Positions 45,163 through 53,625 of a DNA stretch of 64,000 nucleotides are shown one piece after another. The notes beneath the pieces are model-generated. The model made no database searches, had not been told where the DNA came from, and was given only the letters and a program-made list of their open reading frames with translations. Source of the stretch: Variovorax sp. OAS795 (GTDB lineage: Bacteria > Pseudomonadota > Gammaproteobacteria > Burkholderiales > Burkholderiaceae_C); the NCBI RefSeq assembly GCF_040546685.1, contig NZ_JBEPOH010000001.1:4030001-4094000 (forward strand), in the 5' to 3' direction. The first letter of the stretch is position 1. The number at the start of each line of letters is the position of its first letter. Made by a program: the position numbers and the translations under genes.

Positions 45163-45957
45163 ATGAGCACCGATTCCGCCGATCTTTCTCCCGCGCCGCC
45201 CGGCTTGGACAAGCGCGACTGGATCGCCGGGCTGGAACGCGGCGTCAGCATCATCGAAGCCTTCGACGACGCCCATCCGCGCCTCACCGCGAGCCAGGCC
45301 GGCGAACGCACCGGCATGACGCGCACGGCCGCGCGGCGCTACCTGCTCACGCTGCAGCACATGGGCTACGTGGCCAGCGATGGCAAGCTGTTCTGGCTCA
45401 CGCCGCGCGTGCTGCGGCTGGGGCAGTCGTACCTCGACTCGGCGCGGCTGCCGCGCATCGTCCAGCCTTTTCTGCAGCGGGTGGCGGCGGGCACGCACGA
45501 GATCGCCTACCTGAGCGTGATGGATGGCGACGAGGTGGTCTACATCGCGCGCAACGGCCCCAACCGCAGCATGAGCACCGGCTACGTGCTGGGCGCGCGC
45601 GTGCCGGCGCAGGTCACGGCTGCCGGCATGCTGATGCTCGCGCTGCGCGCCGAGGCCGAGCTGGCCGCGTGGCTGGCGACGCGGCAGCTGCAGGTGTTCA
45701 CCTCCTACACCATCGCGAGCATGGAGCGCATGAAGCTCGAACTCGCGCGGATCCGCGCGCAGGGGTGGGCGCTGTCGGAACAGCAGCTCGACCTCAACTC
45801 GCGCGGCATTGCGGTGCCGCTGCGCGACCGGCACGGCACGCTGGTAGGCGCCCTCAACATCACCATGCCCATGGGCCACGAAAGCTCCGAAGACGCGGTG
45901 GCGCGCGTGCTGCCGGTGCTGCGCGAGACGGCGCAGGCCATGCGCAACCTGATTTGA
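45163..45957 (+). CDS. IclR-family regulator of shikimate/protocatechuate genes (PcaR/PcaU-like)
   Basis: 264 residues from ATG 45163; ATG 45133 would add ten. N-terminal winged HTH begins GLERGVSIIEAFDDAHP and continues with SQAGERTGMTRTAARRYLLTL; the effector domain shows YIARNGPNRSMSTGYVLGARVPA and LNSRGIAVPLRD. This pattern, with Gly-Ala-Arg-x-Pro and late SRG-IAVP, is that of the PcaR/PcaU/PobR branch. It probably controls both operator-bearing units in response to protocatechuate, beta-ketoadipate or shikimate; effector is inferred. Confidence 0.82.
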   Translation: MSTDSADLSPAPPGLDKRDWIAGLERGVSIIEAFDDAHPRLTASQAGERTGMTRTAARRYLLTLQHMGYVASDGKLFWLTPRVLRLGQSYLDSARLPRIVQPFLQRVAAGTHEIAYLSVMDGDEVVYIARNGPNRSMSTGYVLGARVPAQVTAAGMLMLALRAEAELAAWLATRQLQVFTSYTIASMERMKLELARIRAQGWALSEQQLDLNSRGIAVPLRDRHGTLVGALNITMPMGHESSEDAVARVLPVLRETAQAMRNLI

Positions 45958-46031
45958 GCTGACAGCTTCCCGACAGCCTCGGTCGGGCAGGATGCAGGTT
46001 TTCTTGAACATAAACGATGGAGACAAGCACC

Positions 46032-47039
46032 ATGTCCGACGACTTCATGAACGACCAGCAGCCCACGCGGCGCCAGTGGCTGCAGGGCGGCAGCGCGCTG
46101 GCCCTGGGCGGCCTGCTGCCTTCGATGGCATCGGCCCAGGCCGGCTGGCCCAGCAAATCGGTGCGCTTCGTCGTGCCCTTTGCGCCCGGCGGCAGCTCGG
46201 AGATCGTGGCGCGCTCCACCGCGGCCGAGCTCTCGCGCACGCTGGGCCAGAGCGTCTTCGTCGACAACAAGCCGGGCGCGGCCGGCAACATCGCGATGAG
46301 CGAAGTGGCGCGCGCCACCGACCAGCACACGCTGATCCTCGGCCACATCGGCACGCTGGCCGTCAACCCGTACATCTTCGCCAAGCTGCCCTACGACGCC
46401 AACAAGGACTTCAAGCCCGTGAGCCTGCTGGCCAAGGTGCCGAGCCTCTACGTGGTGCATCCCGACGTGCCGGCGCAGAACCTGAAGGAGTTCATCGCCT
46501 ATGCCAAGTCCAAGCCCGGCAAGCTGAGCTACGGCTCCGCGGGCAACGGCAGCGCGGGCCACCTGGCCTTCGAATACCTGAAGATGACCGCCAACGTCTT
46601 CATGCTGCACGTGCCCTACCGCGGCACCGGGCCGATGGTGACCGACCTGCTCTCGGGCCGGCTCGATGCCTCGGCCATCGGCGCGGCGGCGGTCCTCCAG
46701 TTCATCAAGGCCGGCAAGGTGCGCTGCATCGCGACCGGCTCGGCCAAGCGCCTGCCGCAGCTGCCTGACGTGCCCACCGTGGCCGAGCAAGGCTTTCCGG
46801 GCTTCGAGATGACGCAGTGGTACGGCATGCTCGCCCCGGCCAACATCGAACCTGCGAACCTCGCCAAGCTGTCGGCCGAAACCATGAAGGCCGTGAAGTC
46901 GCCCGACTCGATGCAGCGCCTGACCGCCGATGCGGCCGAGGCCATTGGCGGCACGCCCGAGCAGTTCGCGCAGTTCATCGCCGCCGAGCAGGCCCGCTGG
47001 CAAAAGGTGATCGCAAGGGCAAACATCAAGCCGGACTGA
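46032..47039 (+). CDS. Bug/TctC-type periplasmic solute-binding protein
   Basis: 335 residues. A twin-arginine-like signal TRRQWLQGGSALALGG with AxA cleavage near residue 37, then the Bug fold: VRFVVPFAPGGSSEIVAR, VDNKPGAAGNIAM, VPYRGTGPMVTDLLSGRLD. GGAG precedes ATG 46032 (an ATG at 46017 is less well placed). Bug proteins bind carboxylates or aromatic acids for tripartite tricarboxylate transport. No tctA/tctB here, as for most Bug genes. The IclR and pca neighbours suggest an aromatic or alicyclic acid. Confidence 0.83.
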   Translation: MSDDFMNDQQPTRRQWLQGGSALALGGLLPSMASAQAGWPSKSVRFVVPFAPGGSSEIVARSTAAELSRTLGQSVFVDNKPGAAGNIAMSEVARATDQHTLILGHIGTLAVNPYIFAKLPYDANKDFKPVSLLAKVPSLYVVHPDVPAQNLKEFIAYAKSKPGKLSYGSAGNGSAGHLAFEYLKMTANVFMLHVPYRGTGPMVTDLLSGRLDASAIGAAAVLQFIKAGKVRCIATGSAKRLPQLPDVPTVAEQGFPGFEMTQWYGMLAPANIEPANLAKLSAETMKAVKSPDSMQRLTADAAEAIGGTPEQFAQFIAAEQARWQKVIARANIKPD

Positions 47040-47063
47040 TTGCCGAGCCTCTAGCATCGCGCC

Positions 47064-47729
47064 ATGCGCATCCTGCTGGCCGAAGACGAACACACCCTGG
47101 GCACCTGGCTCTGCAAGGCGCTGGAGCATGCGGGCATCCAGGTCGAGTGGGTGGACGATGGCCGGCTGGCGGACCGCGCGTTGCAGCAGCGCGAGCACGA
47201 TGCGCTGGTGCTCGACCTGGGCCTGCCCGGCATGGACGGCCACACGGTGCTGCAGCGGCTGCGCGAACGCGACCAGCGGCTGCCGGCGTTGATCCTCACG
47301 GCACGCGATTCGCTGGACGAGCGCGTCGCCTCGCTCAATGCCGGTGCCGACGATTTCCTCGCCAAGCCCTTTGCCCTGGCCGAACTCGAGGCGCGCCTGC
47401 ATGCGCTGGTGCGCCGGGCCCGCGGCGCCGAGCATCCGCGCCTCGCATGCGGCCCGCTGGTGTACGACGGCGTACGCCGGCAGTTCACGCTGAAGGGCGA
47501 AGCGCTGGCGCTGTCGCCGCGCGAGCTGGCCGTGCTGCGCGTGATGGTGCAGCGCAGCGGCGAGCCCTTGTCCAAGCAGCAGATCCTCGAGCGGGTGTTT
47601 TCAGACGACGAGGAAGTGCACCCCGAGGCCATCGAAGTGCTCGTCTACCGGCTGCGCAGGCGGCTCGACGGCGCGGGCGTGCGCATCGTCACGCTGCGCG
47701 GGCTCGGCTATGTGCTGGAGGCGGACTGA
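47064..47729 (+). CDS. OmpR-family response regulator, TctD-like
   Basis: 221 residues. Receiver with EDE pocket, phospho-Asp in LVLDLGLPGMDG, LTARD and AKPFALAE; winged helix with EAIEVLVYRLRRRLDG and LRGLGYVLEAD. Directly abuts the kinase gene (stop 47729, start 47730). TctD in Salmonella controls tricarboxylate uptake, and the flanking Bug/TctC-type proteins support a similar carboxylate-sensing role. Confidence 0.85.
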   Translation: MRILLAEDEHTLGTWLCKALEHAGIQVEWVDDGRLADRALQQREHDALVLDLGLPGMDGHTVLQRLRERDQRLPALILTARDSLDERVASLNAGADDFLAKPFALAELEARLHALVRRARGAEHPRLACGPLVYDGVRRQFTLKGEALALSPRELAVLRVMVQRSGEPLSKQQILERVFSDDEEVHPEAIEVLVYRLRRRLDGAGVRIVTLRGLGYVLEAD

Positions 47730-49148
47730 GTGCGCGCCGCAAGGGTCGTTGCCAACCGCTTGCGCCGCGCGAGCCTGTGGCAGCGGCTCGCGCTGCTGCT
47801 GTTCCCTGCGCTGCTGGTGGTCACGGGCCTGGAGCTGTGGATGACGAGGCACGACGCGCTGGCCGCCGCCAATGCGGCGTACGACCGCTCGCTGCTGGGC
47901 GCGCTGAAATCCATCGACGCCAACATCTCCACGGCCGCGGGCGGTCTCTCGGTCGAACTGCCCTACACGATGTTCGAGTTCTTCGAGCTGACGGCCAGCG
48001 GCCAGGTTTTCTTTCGCGTGGCGACGTCCGATGGACTCGTCGAGCTCGGCAGCGCCGACCTGCCCGCGCCGCCCACCCAGCTGGCGATGGGCGTGCCGGC
48101 CTTCTACGACGCGGCTTACTTCGGCGAGGCCGTGCGGCTCGCAGCCTACCGGCGCGACCTGGACCGCGCACCCGCCGGCAGCAGCGGCCGCAGTGTGTTG
48201 ATCCAGGTGGGCGAGAGCACGCGCTCGCGCGAGGAGTTCAGCACGCGCTTCGTGCGCAGCGCGGCGCTGCGCGACGGGCTGGTGCTGGCAATGCTGTTCT
48301 GCGGCACCGCGCTTGCACTGGCGGCGGCACTGCGGCCGCTCTCGCGGCTCGCGCGCGAGGTGCAGGCCCGCAGGCCCGACGACCTGACGCGCATCGCCGC
48401 CACCGACCTGCCCGCCGAGGTGCGCCCGCTGGTGGATGCGGTCAACCAGCAGATGTCGCGCACGCAGGACCTGGTGACCCAGCAGCGCCAGTTTCTCGAC
48501 GATGCCTCGCACCAGTTGCGCACGCACCTGACCACGCTGCAGATGCAGGCCGATTACGCCCGGCGCGAGGAAGACCCGGCGCAGGTGCGGGCCGCGCTCG
48601 ATGCGCTGGGCACCGAGATCGGCCGCGCCACGCGCAGCGCCCAGCAACTGCTCGCGCTCGGCCGCAGCGACACGGTGGCGGTGGAACCGGCCGAGTTCGA
48701 CCTTGCAGCGCTGTTGCGCGAAGTGGCCGTCGACCTGCTCCCGCTCGCACGGGCCAAGCGCATCGACCTGGGCATCCATTCGCCTTCGCCGGAGTTTCTT
48801 GCAGTGGCCGACCGCGGCCTGCTGCGCGAAGCCCTGGTCAACCTGGTGGCGAACGCCATCGCCTACACGCCGGCCGAAGGAACCATCACCCTCTTCGCAG
48901 CCGGCGATGCCGCAGGCTGGAGCCTCAACGTCGAGGACGACGGCCCTGGCCTGGGAGACGAAGAGCGCGGCACACTGGGCCAGCGCTTCAGCCGCGGCGC
49001 GCGTGCGGGCAAGGGGGGCTTCGGCCTCGGGCTCGCCATTGCGCGTTCCATCGCGCACCGTCACCGCGGGGAGCTGCGGCTCGAAGCCCGGCCCGGCACC
49101 ACGGGGCTGCATGCGATCATCTGGTGGCCGCGGCCGGCGGCCAGCTGA
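47730..49148 (+). CDS. Sensor histidine kinase, TctE-like, with a Pro-to-His change in the H box
   Basis: 472 residues from GTG 47730. Membrane helices near 20-40 and 185-205, with a periplasmic sensor between. HisKA box DDASHQLRTHLTTLQ: the phospho-His is present, but the nearly invariant Pro of HxLRTPL is His. ATPase domain: LVNLVANAIAYTP, DDGPGLGD and GFGLGLAIA. It should phosphorylate the upstream regulator; the H-box change may shift the kinase/phosphatase balance. 11 nt before the next Bug gene. Confidence 0.84.
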   Translation: MRAARVVANRLRRASLWQRLALLLFPALLVVTGLELWMTRHDALAAANAAYDRSLLGALKSIDANISTAAGGLSVELPYTMFEFFELTASGQVFFRVATSDGLVELGSADLPAPPTQLAMGVPAFYDAAYFGEAVRLAAYRRDLDRAPAGSSGRSVLIQVGESTRSREEFSTRFVRSAALRDGLVLAMLFCGTALALAAALRPLSRLAREVQARRPDDLTRIAATDLPAEVRPLVDAVNQQMSRTQDLVTQQRQFLDDASHQLRTHLTTLQMQADYARREEDPAQVRAALDALGTEIGRATRSAQQLLALGRSDTVAVEPAEFDLAALLREVAVDLLPLARAKRIDLGIHSPSPEFLAVADRGLLREALVNLVANAIAYTPAEGTITLFAAGDAAGWSLNVEDDGPGLGDEERGTLGQRFSRGARAGKGGFGLGLAIARSIAHRHRGELRLEARPGTTGLHAIIWWPRPAAS

Positions 49149-49159
49149 GGGGCCGACCC

Positions 49160-50179
49160 ATGCAGATTGCCTTCCTTGACCGCCGCCACGCGCTGCGCGC
49201 GCTGTGCGCGCTGCTGGTCCCCGGCATCGCCCGCCTGGCTGTGGCGCAATCCGGCGATCCCTCTTTGGCGGCGGCCGACTGCGTGATCCCGGCCAAGGCG
49301 GGTGGCGGTTTCGCCCTCACCTGCGCGCTCGCGCGAGATGCGCTGCAGGCGGTTCGCCCGGCGCGTCCGCCGCTGGCCCAGCGCTACCTGCCGGGCGGCA
49401 TCGGCGCGGTCGCGTTCGACCGCATCGCCACCGGCCAGCTCGGCGGGCCGGGCACGCTGGTCGCGTTTTCCAGCGGCTCGCTGCTCAACCTCGCGCAGGG
49501 CCGCTTCGGCCCGCATCCCGCTTCGGCCGTGCGCTGGATCGCCACGCTGGGCACCGACTACGGCGTGATCGCGGTCCACCGCGACTCGCCCTACCAGCGG
49601 CTGCAGGACCTCGTCGCGGCCCTGCGGCAGGAGCCCTCGCGCACGGCCTTCGGCGCGGGCGGCACGGTCGGCAGCCAGGACTGGGTGAAGGCCGCGTTGC
49701 TGGTGCGCGCCGCAGGGCGCGATCACAAGGCCATGCGCTTCGTCTCCTTCGAGGGCGGTGGCGACGCGCTGGGTGCGCTGCAGGGCAAGCACGTCGACGT
49801 GTTCCCGGGGGACGCGGCCGAGGCGTTGCAGGCCATTGCGGGCGGCGCGGCGGTCCGCCTGCTGGCCGTGCTGTCGGAAACGCGGCTGGGCGGTGCGCTC
49901 ACCGGCGTGCCGACCGCACGCGAGCAAGGCGTGGACATCGTGTGGCCGACCGTGCGCGGCCTGTACCTCAGCGCGAACGTGCCCGACGCCGCCGTGCGCG
50001 CATGGACCGCCGCATTCGCCGAGGCCGCCGCCGCGCCCGGCTACGCGGCCTTGCGCGAACGGCACGGCCTCTATCCATTTGCACTCACCGGCGCCGCGCT
50101 GGACGACTACGTGCAGGCCCGCATCGCGGCTTACCAGGCCCTCGCGGACACACTCGGCTTGCGTCGCTGGAAGCCTTGA
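49160..50179 (+). CDS. Divergent Bug/TctC-type solute-binding protein downstream of tctDE-like genes
   Basis: 339 residues, signal peptide cleaved near LAVAQS. AGGGG precedes ATG 49160. The fold follows TctC but the ligand-loop differs from typical Bug proteins: CVIPAKAGGGFALTCALARDAL replaces PxxPGGxxD, so the carboxylate-binding loop is changed. Late segments VPTAREQGVDIVWPTVRGLY are standard. It forms one unit with the two-component genes, which suggests that it is the sensor's binding protein partner or its regulated target. No permease genes nearby. Confidence 0.75.
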   Translation: MQIAFLDRRHALRALCALLVPGIARLAVAQSGDPSLAAADCVIPAKAGGGFALTCALARDALQAVRPARPPLAQRYLPGGIGAVAFDRIATGQLGGPGTLVAFSSGSLLNLAQGRFGPHPASAVRWIATLGTDYGVIAVHRDSPYQRLQDLVAALRQEPSRTAFGAGGTVGSQDWVKAALLVRAAGRDHKAMRFVSFEGGGDALGALQGKHVDVFPGDAAEALQAIAGGAAVRLLAVLSETRLGGALTGVPTAREQGVDIVWPTVRGLYLSANVPDAAVRAWTAAFAEAAAAPGYAALRERHGLYPFALTGAALDDYVQARIAAYQALADTLGLRRWKP

Positions 50180-50215
50180 TGCCGCGGGGCATCTCGGCCT
50201 ACCCGCACCGCGCAC

Positions 50216-50884
50216 TCACGCCAACGGACGCGACAGCGTTGCCAGCTTGTTCTTCGCGCTTTGCAAGAGGCCCACGCGCTCGACGGGGAGCAAAGCCTTC
50301 GTATCGCCCAGCGCGATGAGCTCGAGCACGCCGGGTGCCGCGAGCTTCCGCGCGAGCGGATCGCGCGACGCCAGGTTGTTGAAGCTGGCATGCGAGATGA
50401 CGTGCACCTTCAGGTGCCTGTGGATGTTCTTGGAGAGCTTGCGGCAGGCTTGCGTCATGGCGGCTTCGTCGGGCGTCGACTGGCCGTGCACGACGAGGAG
50501 TTCGATCGTGCCATCTTCGTCCTCGCCCAGCATGAAGGCGCGCACGACAGACTCCTTGAACTTGGCGCGAAGCATTGAACGGACCGGCTCGGCGGCGGCG
50601 AACGACTTGAGCGCGATGCTGCGCAGTTCGTCGTGGAAGAGGAAGGCGGGGTCGATCGAGACGGTGTCGGCCACCTCGTCTGTGTCGGCCGCGCCTGCCC
50701 CCGGCTTCCGCTTCTTCAGGATGCCGCTTTTCACGAGGTGTTCGAGGGTGCGCGCTGCGTCCTCGGGGTCGAGCCTGGAACGCCGGGCGAGTTCGCTGCT
50801 GGAAAACGGCTGGTCGGGCGCCGCGTAGGCGACCATCAAGAGCTTTTGCACCTCGGGTGCGAAAAGAAAATCTGCGGAGCTCAT
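50216..50884 (-). CDS. Winged-helix protein with a degenerate nucleotidyltransferase-like domain
   Basis: 222 residues. Residues about 10-60 form a winged helix (VQKLLMVAYAAPDQPFSSSE, LARRSRLDPEDAARTLEHLV), as in ArsR/MarR-like proteins fused to MNT nucleotidyltransferase domains. Residues about 95-160 match the order of that domain, but the GSxARGExxxxSDIDLLVV active site is eroded to VVRAFMLGEDEDGTIELLVVHG, without the catalytic DxD. Probably a DNA-binding regulator whose enzyme domain is now a binding or scaffold module. It stands alone, divergent from the next gene. Confidence 0.55.
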   Translation of the reverse strand: MSSADFLFAPEVQKLLMVAYAAPDQPFSSSELARRSRLDPEDAARTLEHLVKSGILKKRKPGAGAADTDEVADTVSIDPAFLFHDELRSIALKSFAAAEPVRSMLRAKFKESVVRAFMLGEDEDGTIELLVVHGQSTPDEAAMTQACRKLSKNIHRHLKVHVISHASFNNLASRDPLARKLAAPGVLELIALGDTKALLPVERVGLLQSAKNKLATLSRPLA

Positions 50885-51058
50885 TGTTTTCGGGTTGTCG
50901 ACAAGTGGATCTCATTATCGAGACACCCTCGGCCCTCCGGTGCGGCTTTGTCCACGGCGCTTTCGGGATGAATTCCGAAGCTGCGCATGGCGCCGGCCTA
51001 CAGCCGTGACGCAAGCCGTCCACCACGATGCCTGAACACCAAACAAGGAGCTTCAGTC

Positions 51059-51577
51059 ATGGGCATGGAACACACGATGGACAAGCTGAGCATGGGCGCA
51101 GCGACGAAGTCGCGGGGCGCCACGCACCGATCGGGCTCGGACTCGCAGCGCTACTGGGCACCTTGCCTGGCGGTGGCATTGGTCGCGATGTTTCTCTTCT
51201 ACGTGACCTTGAAAGACCTCGTGGCAGAGAGCGCCGCGCGGGCGCCGACCTTGCCGCCCGCCGTCATGCCGGCTTCCGTCGAGGCTCCCGTGCCGCCTCG
51301 CACCCCGCCGCCTGAGGCATCGGCACGGGCATACCAGCAACCAGCTTGGCCGGCGCCTAGCCGTGCATCGCTCGCGAACGCATCCTTCGAGACCCCGGCG
51401 GCGCCTTCCGCGGCCCCCGCGGAGTTGCGCGCCGATGCTGCGCCCGTCTTCGTCGAGGTGCACAAGTGCGTGATGCCCGAGGGCGATGCGGCCTATTCCG
51501 ACGGACCTTGTCCCGCAGGCGCCAGCGCAAGCACGCTGCGATTCCCACGGACCCTGCACGCCGCGGCGAGGCCTTAG
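51059..51577 (+). CDS. Single-pass membrane protein with a C-terminal DUF4124-like Cys motif
   Basis: 172 residues from ATG 51059, with AAGGAG eight bases upstream. One membrane helix near residues 40-62 (YWAPCLAVALVAMFLFYVTL), then a long Pro/Ala-rich stalk and a C-terminal VHKCVMPEGDAAYSDGPCP. The last part resembles the Cys-x-n-YSDxPC core of DUF4124 proteins, usually periplasmic. Function unknown. Convergent with the ROK gene, 13 nt between stops. Confidence 0.6.
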   Translation: MGMEHTMDKLSMGAATKSRGATHRSGSDSQRYWAPCLAVALVAMFLFYVTLKDLVAESAARAPTLPPAVMPASVEAPVPPRTPPPEASARAYQQPAWPAPSRASLANASFETPAAPSAAPAELRADAAPVFVEVHKCVMPEGDAAYSDGPCPAGASASTLRFPRTLHAAARP

Positions 51578-51590
51578 CCGACCCGGCGGC

Positions 51591-52826
51591 TCAGGCCGCC
51601 TTCAGGAACACGTCGTGGTCCGGCGCGAAGTTGGCGTGCAGCGGCAGCATCGCACCGCCCAGCGCGCAGGCCTGCGCACCTGCTCGTCCGCCGTGCAGGC
51701 GCGGCTGCCAGAGGCCTTCCCAGTTGCACCGGCCCAAGGCCGCGCGCGTCTGGTCCAGCAGCGCGTCCAGCAATGAGCGCGACATGGAGCCGTCCATCAC
51801 CACGTCGGCCAGGTCGAGCACCGCCGTGCCGCTGGCAATGGCATGGGCCAGCGCGAGCGATGCCGATGCAAGCCAGGCTTGCGTCGCGGCCGCATAGGGC
51901 CCCTGCAACGCCCGGTCGTCGTAGGCCGCGGTGGCATCGAGCCCTTCGCTGCGCAGGCGCTGTTCCAGCTCCCAGAGCGAGGCCTCGGCAATCAGCTGTT
52001 GCGCGGGACCGCCCCCGGCCGCAGCGGGCTGCATGGGCAGCGAGGCCAGCGCACCCGCATTGCCGTGTGCGCCGGTATGCAGGTGCGAGTTGATGACGAG
52101 CCCACCGCCCACGAAGGTGTCGACGAACACATACAGGAAACTCTTGAGGTCGTGGCCCCGTCCGGTGACCAGTTCGGCCACGCAGGCCGCGACGGTGTCG
52201 CGCGCGTAGCCCACGGGCACATCGGTGCGCGCCCGCACTTCGGCGGCCAGGTCCATCTGGTTCCACACGTCGGACTGCGCTTTCGACAGGCCGAGCGTGC
52301 GGTGCCAGCCGCCGAGCTGGAACGGCGCAGCCAGCCCCGCGCCCACCGTGCGTGCCGCCAGCGGGCCGAGTCCGTCGCGCAGCCGGTGGATGTGCGCAGC
52401 GATCGCGGGCAGCAGGTGCTCCGCGTCGGGAAACTCATAGGTGATGGCGTGGCGCTCGCGCACCTGCGCGGCAAAGTCGATGAGCAGCCATTCGGCGCCC
52501 CGCCGGCCGACCTTGATGCCGATCGCAAAGGCGCCGTCGGGGTTGAGCGCCAGCGGCACCGAAGGCTGCCCGATGCGGCCGCGCACGCGGCCCTGCTTCA
52601 CGATGAGCTGGTCTTCCTCCAGCCGCGCAGTGATGAGCCCGATGGTCTGCGCGCTCAGCCCGGTGAGGCGGGCGAGATCGGCCTTGGGCAGGCTGGTGTG
52701 AACGCGCAGGGCCTGCAGCACCACACGCTCGTTGAACTGGCGCATGCCGACCTGGTTGGAGCCGCGCGGGCGCAGCAGGTCGGGCGGGCGCAAGCCAACG
52801 GCTGCAGAGGCTTGTGCATCAGGCAT
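51591..52826 (-). CDS. frcR: ROK-family transcriptional repressor of the fructose-type ABC genes
   Basis: 411 residues. N-terminal winged HTH (LPKADLARLTGLSAQTIGLI, then ARLEEDQLI), followed by a ROK sugar-kinase-like domain with FVGGGLVINSHLHTGAHGNAG. The ATP loop is weak, as usual for ROK repressors. The start overlaps the ABC ATPase stop by 8 nt, so it is last in frcB-C-A-R. It probably senses the imported sugar and binds the inverted repeat at 55719-55737 (inference). Confidence 0.78.
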   Translation of the reverse strand: MPDAQASAAVGLRPPDLLRPRGSNQVGMRQFNERVVLQALRVHTSLPKADLARLTGLSAQTIGLITARLEEDQLIVKQGRVRGRIGQPSVPLALNPDGAFAIGIKVGRRGAEWLLIDFAAQVRERHAITYEFPDAEHLLPAIAAHIHRLRDGLGPLAARTVGAGLAAPFQLGGWHRTLGLSKAQSDVWNQMDLAAEVRARTDVPVGYARDTVAACVAELVTGRGHDLKSFLYVFVDTFVGGGLVINSHLHTGAHGNAGALASLPMQPAAAGGGPAQQLIAEASLWELEQRLRSEGLDATAAYDDRALQGPYAAATQAWLASASLALAHAIASGTAVLDLADVVMDGSMSRSLLDALLDQTRAALGRCNWEGLWQPRLHGGRAGAQACALGGAMLPLHANFAPDHDVFLKAA

Positions 52827-53625
52827 GGGCCTCCGCGGGCAGCTGGTCGGCGGTCATGGCGCCGGTCATCACGGCCACCGTGTCGCTCATGCTGATCTTC
52901 TTCGGGTTGAGCACGGCCGCGCGCTTGCCGAGCCGCGCCACATGGATGCGGTCGGCCACCTCGAACACATGCGGCATGTTGTGGCTGATGAGCACCACCG
53001 GCAGCCCACGGTCGCGAACGCGGCGGATCAGCTCGAGCACCATGTTGCCCTCCTTCACGCCGAGTGCGGCCGTGGGCTCGTCCATGATCACCACGTGCCG
53101 CGCAAAGGCCGCACTGCGCGCCACGGCCACGCACTGGCGCTGGCCGCCCGAGAGCGTCTCGACCGCCTGCGTCATCGACTGGATGCCGACCTTGAGGTCG
53201 GCCATGCGCGCGGCGCTTTCCTGCAGCATCTTCTTCTTGTCGAGCATGCGCAGCACGTTGCCCATGAAGCCCGGGCGGCGCAGTTCGCGGCCGAGAAAGA
53301 GGTTCTCGTAGATGGTCATGGCCGGCGCCACGGCCAGGTCCTGGTAGACGGTCTCGATGCCGGCGCGGCGCGCATCGAGCGGGTTGCGAAAATGCACCGG
53401 CGCGCCGTCCAGCAGGATCTCGCCCTCGTCGGGCACCACCGCACCGGAGAGCGCCTTGATCAGCGACGACTTGCCCGCGCCGTTGTCGCCGATCACCGCG
53501 AGGATTTCTCCTTCGCGCAGTTCGAAGTCGACACCGTCGAGCGCCGTCACCTGGCCGTAGCGTTTCACGAGGCCCCGGGCCTGCATCACGATCTTGGCGG
53601 ATTGGGTATTGGCCACGGCGTTCAT
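52819..53625 (-). CDS. frcA: Sugar ABC transporter ATP-binding protein, FrcA-like
   Basis: 268 residues, a single ABC domain instead of the double domain of RbsA. Walker A GDNGAGKSSL near residue 40, signature LSGGQRQCVAVAR, Walker B VVIMDEPTAALG and switch His in LISHNMPH. The start overlaps the permease stop (TGATG). Single-domain ATPase, one permease and this binding-protein type is the FrcBCA layout known from Sinorhizobium meliloti for fructose, mannose and ribose. Confidence 0.83.
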   Translation of the reverse strand: MNAVANTQSAKIVMQARGLVKRYGQVTALDGVDFELREGEILAVIGDNGAGKSSLIKALSGAVVPDEGEILLDGAPVHFRNPLDARRAGIETVYQDLAVAPAMTIYENLFLGRELRRPGFMGNVLRMLDKKKMLQESAARMADLKVGIQSMTQAVETLSGGQRQCVAVARSAAFARHVVIMDEPTAALGVKEGNMVLELIRRVRDRGLPVVLISHNMPHVFEVADRIHVARLGKRAAVLNPKKISMSDTVAVMTGAMTADQLPAEAHA

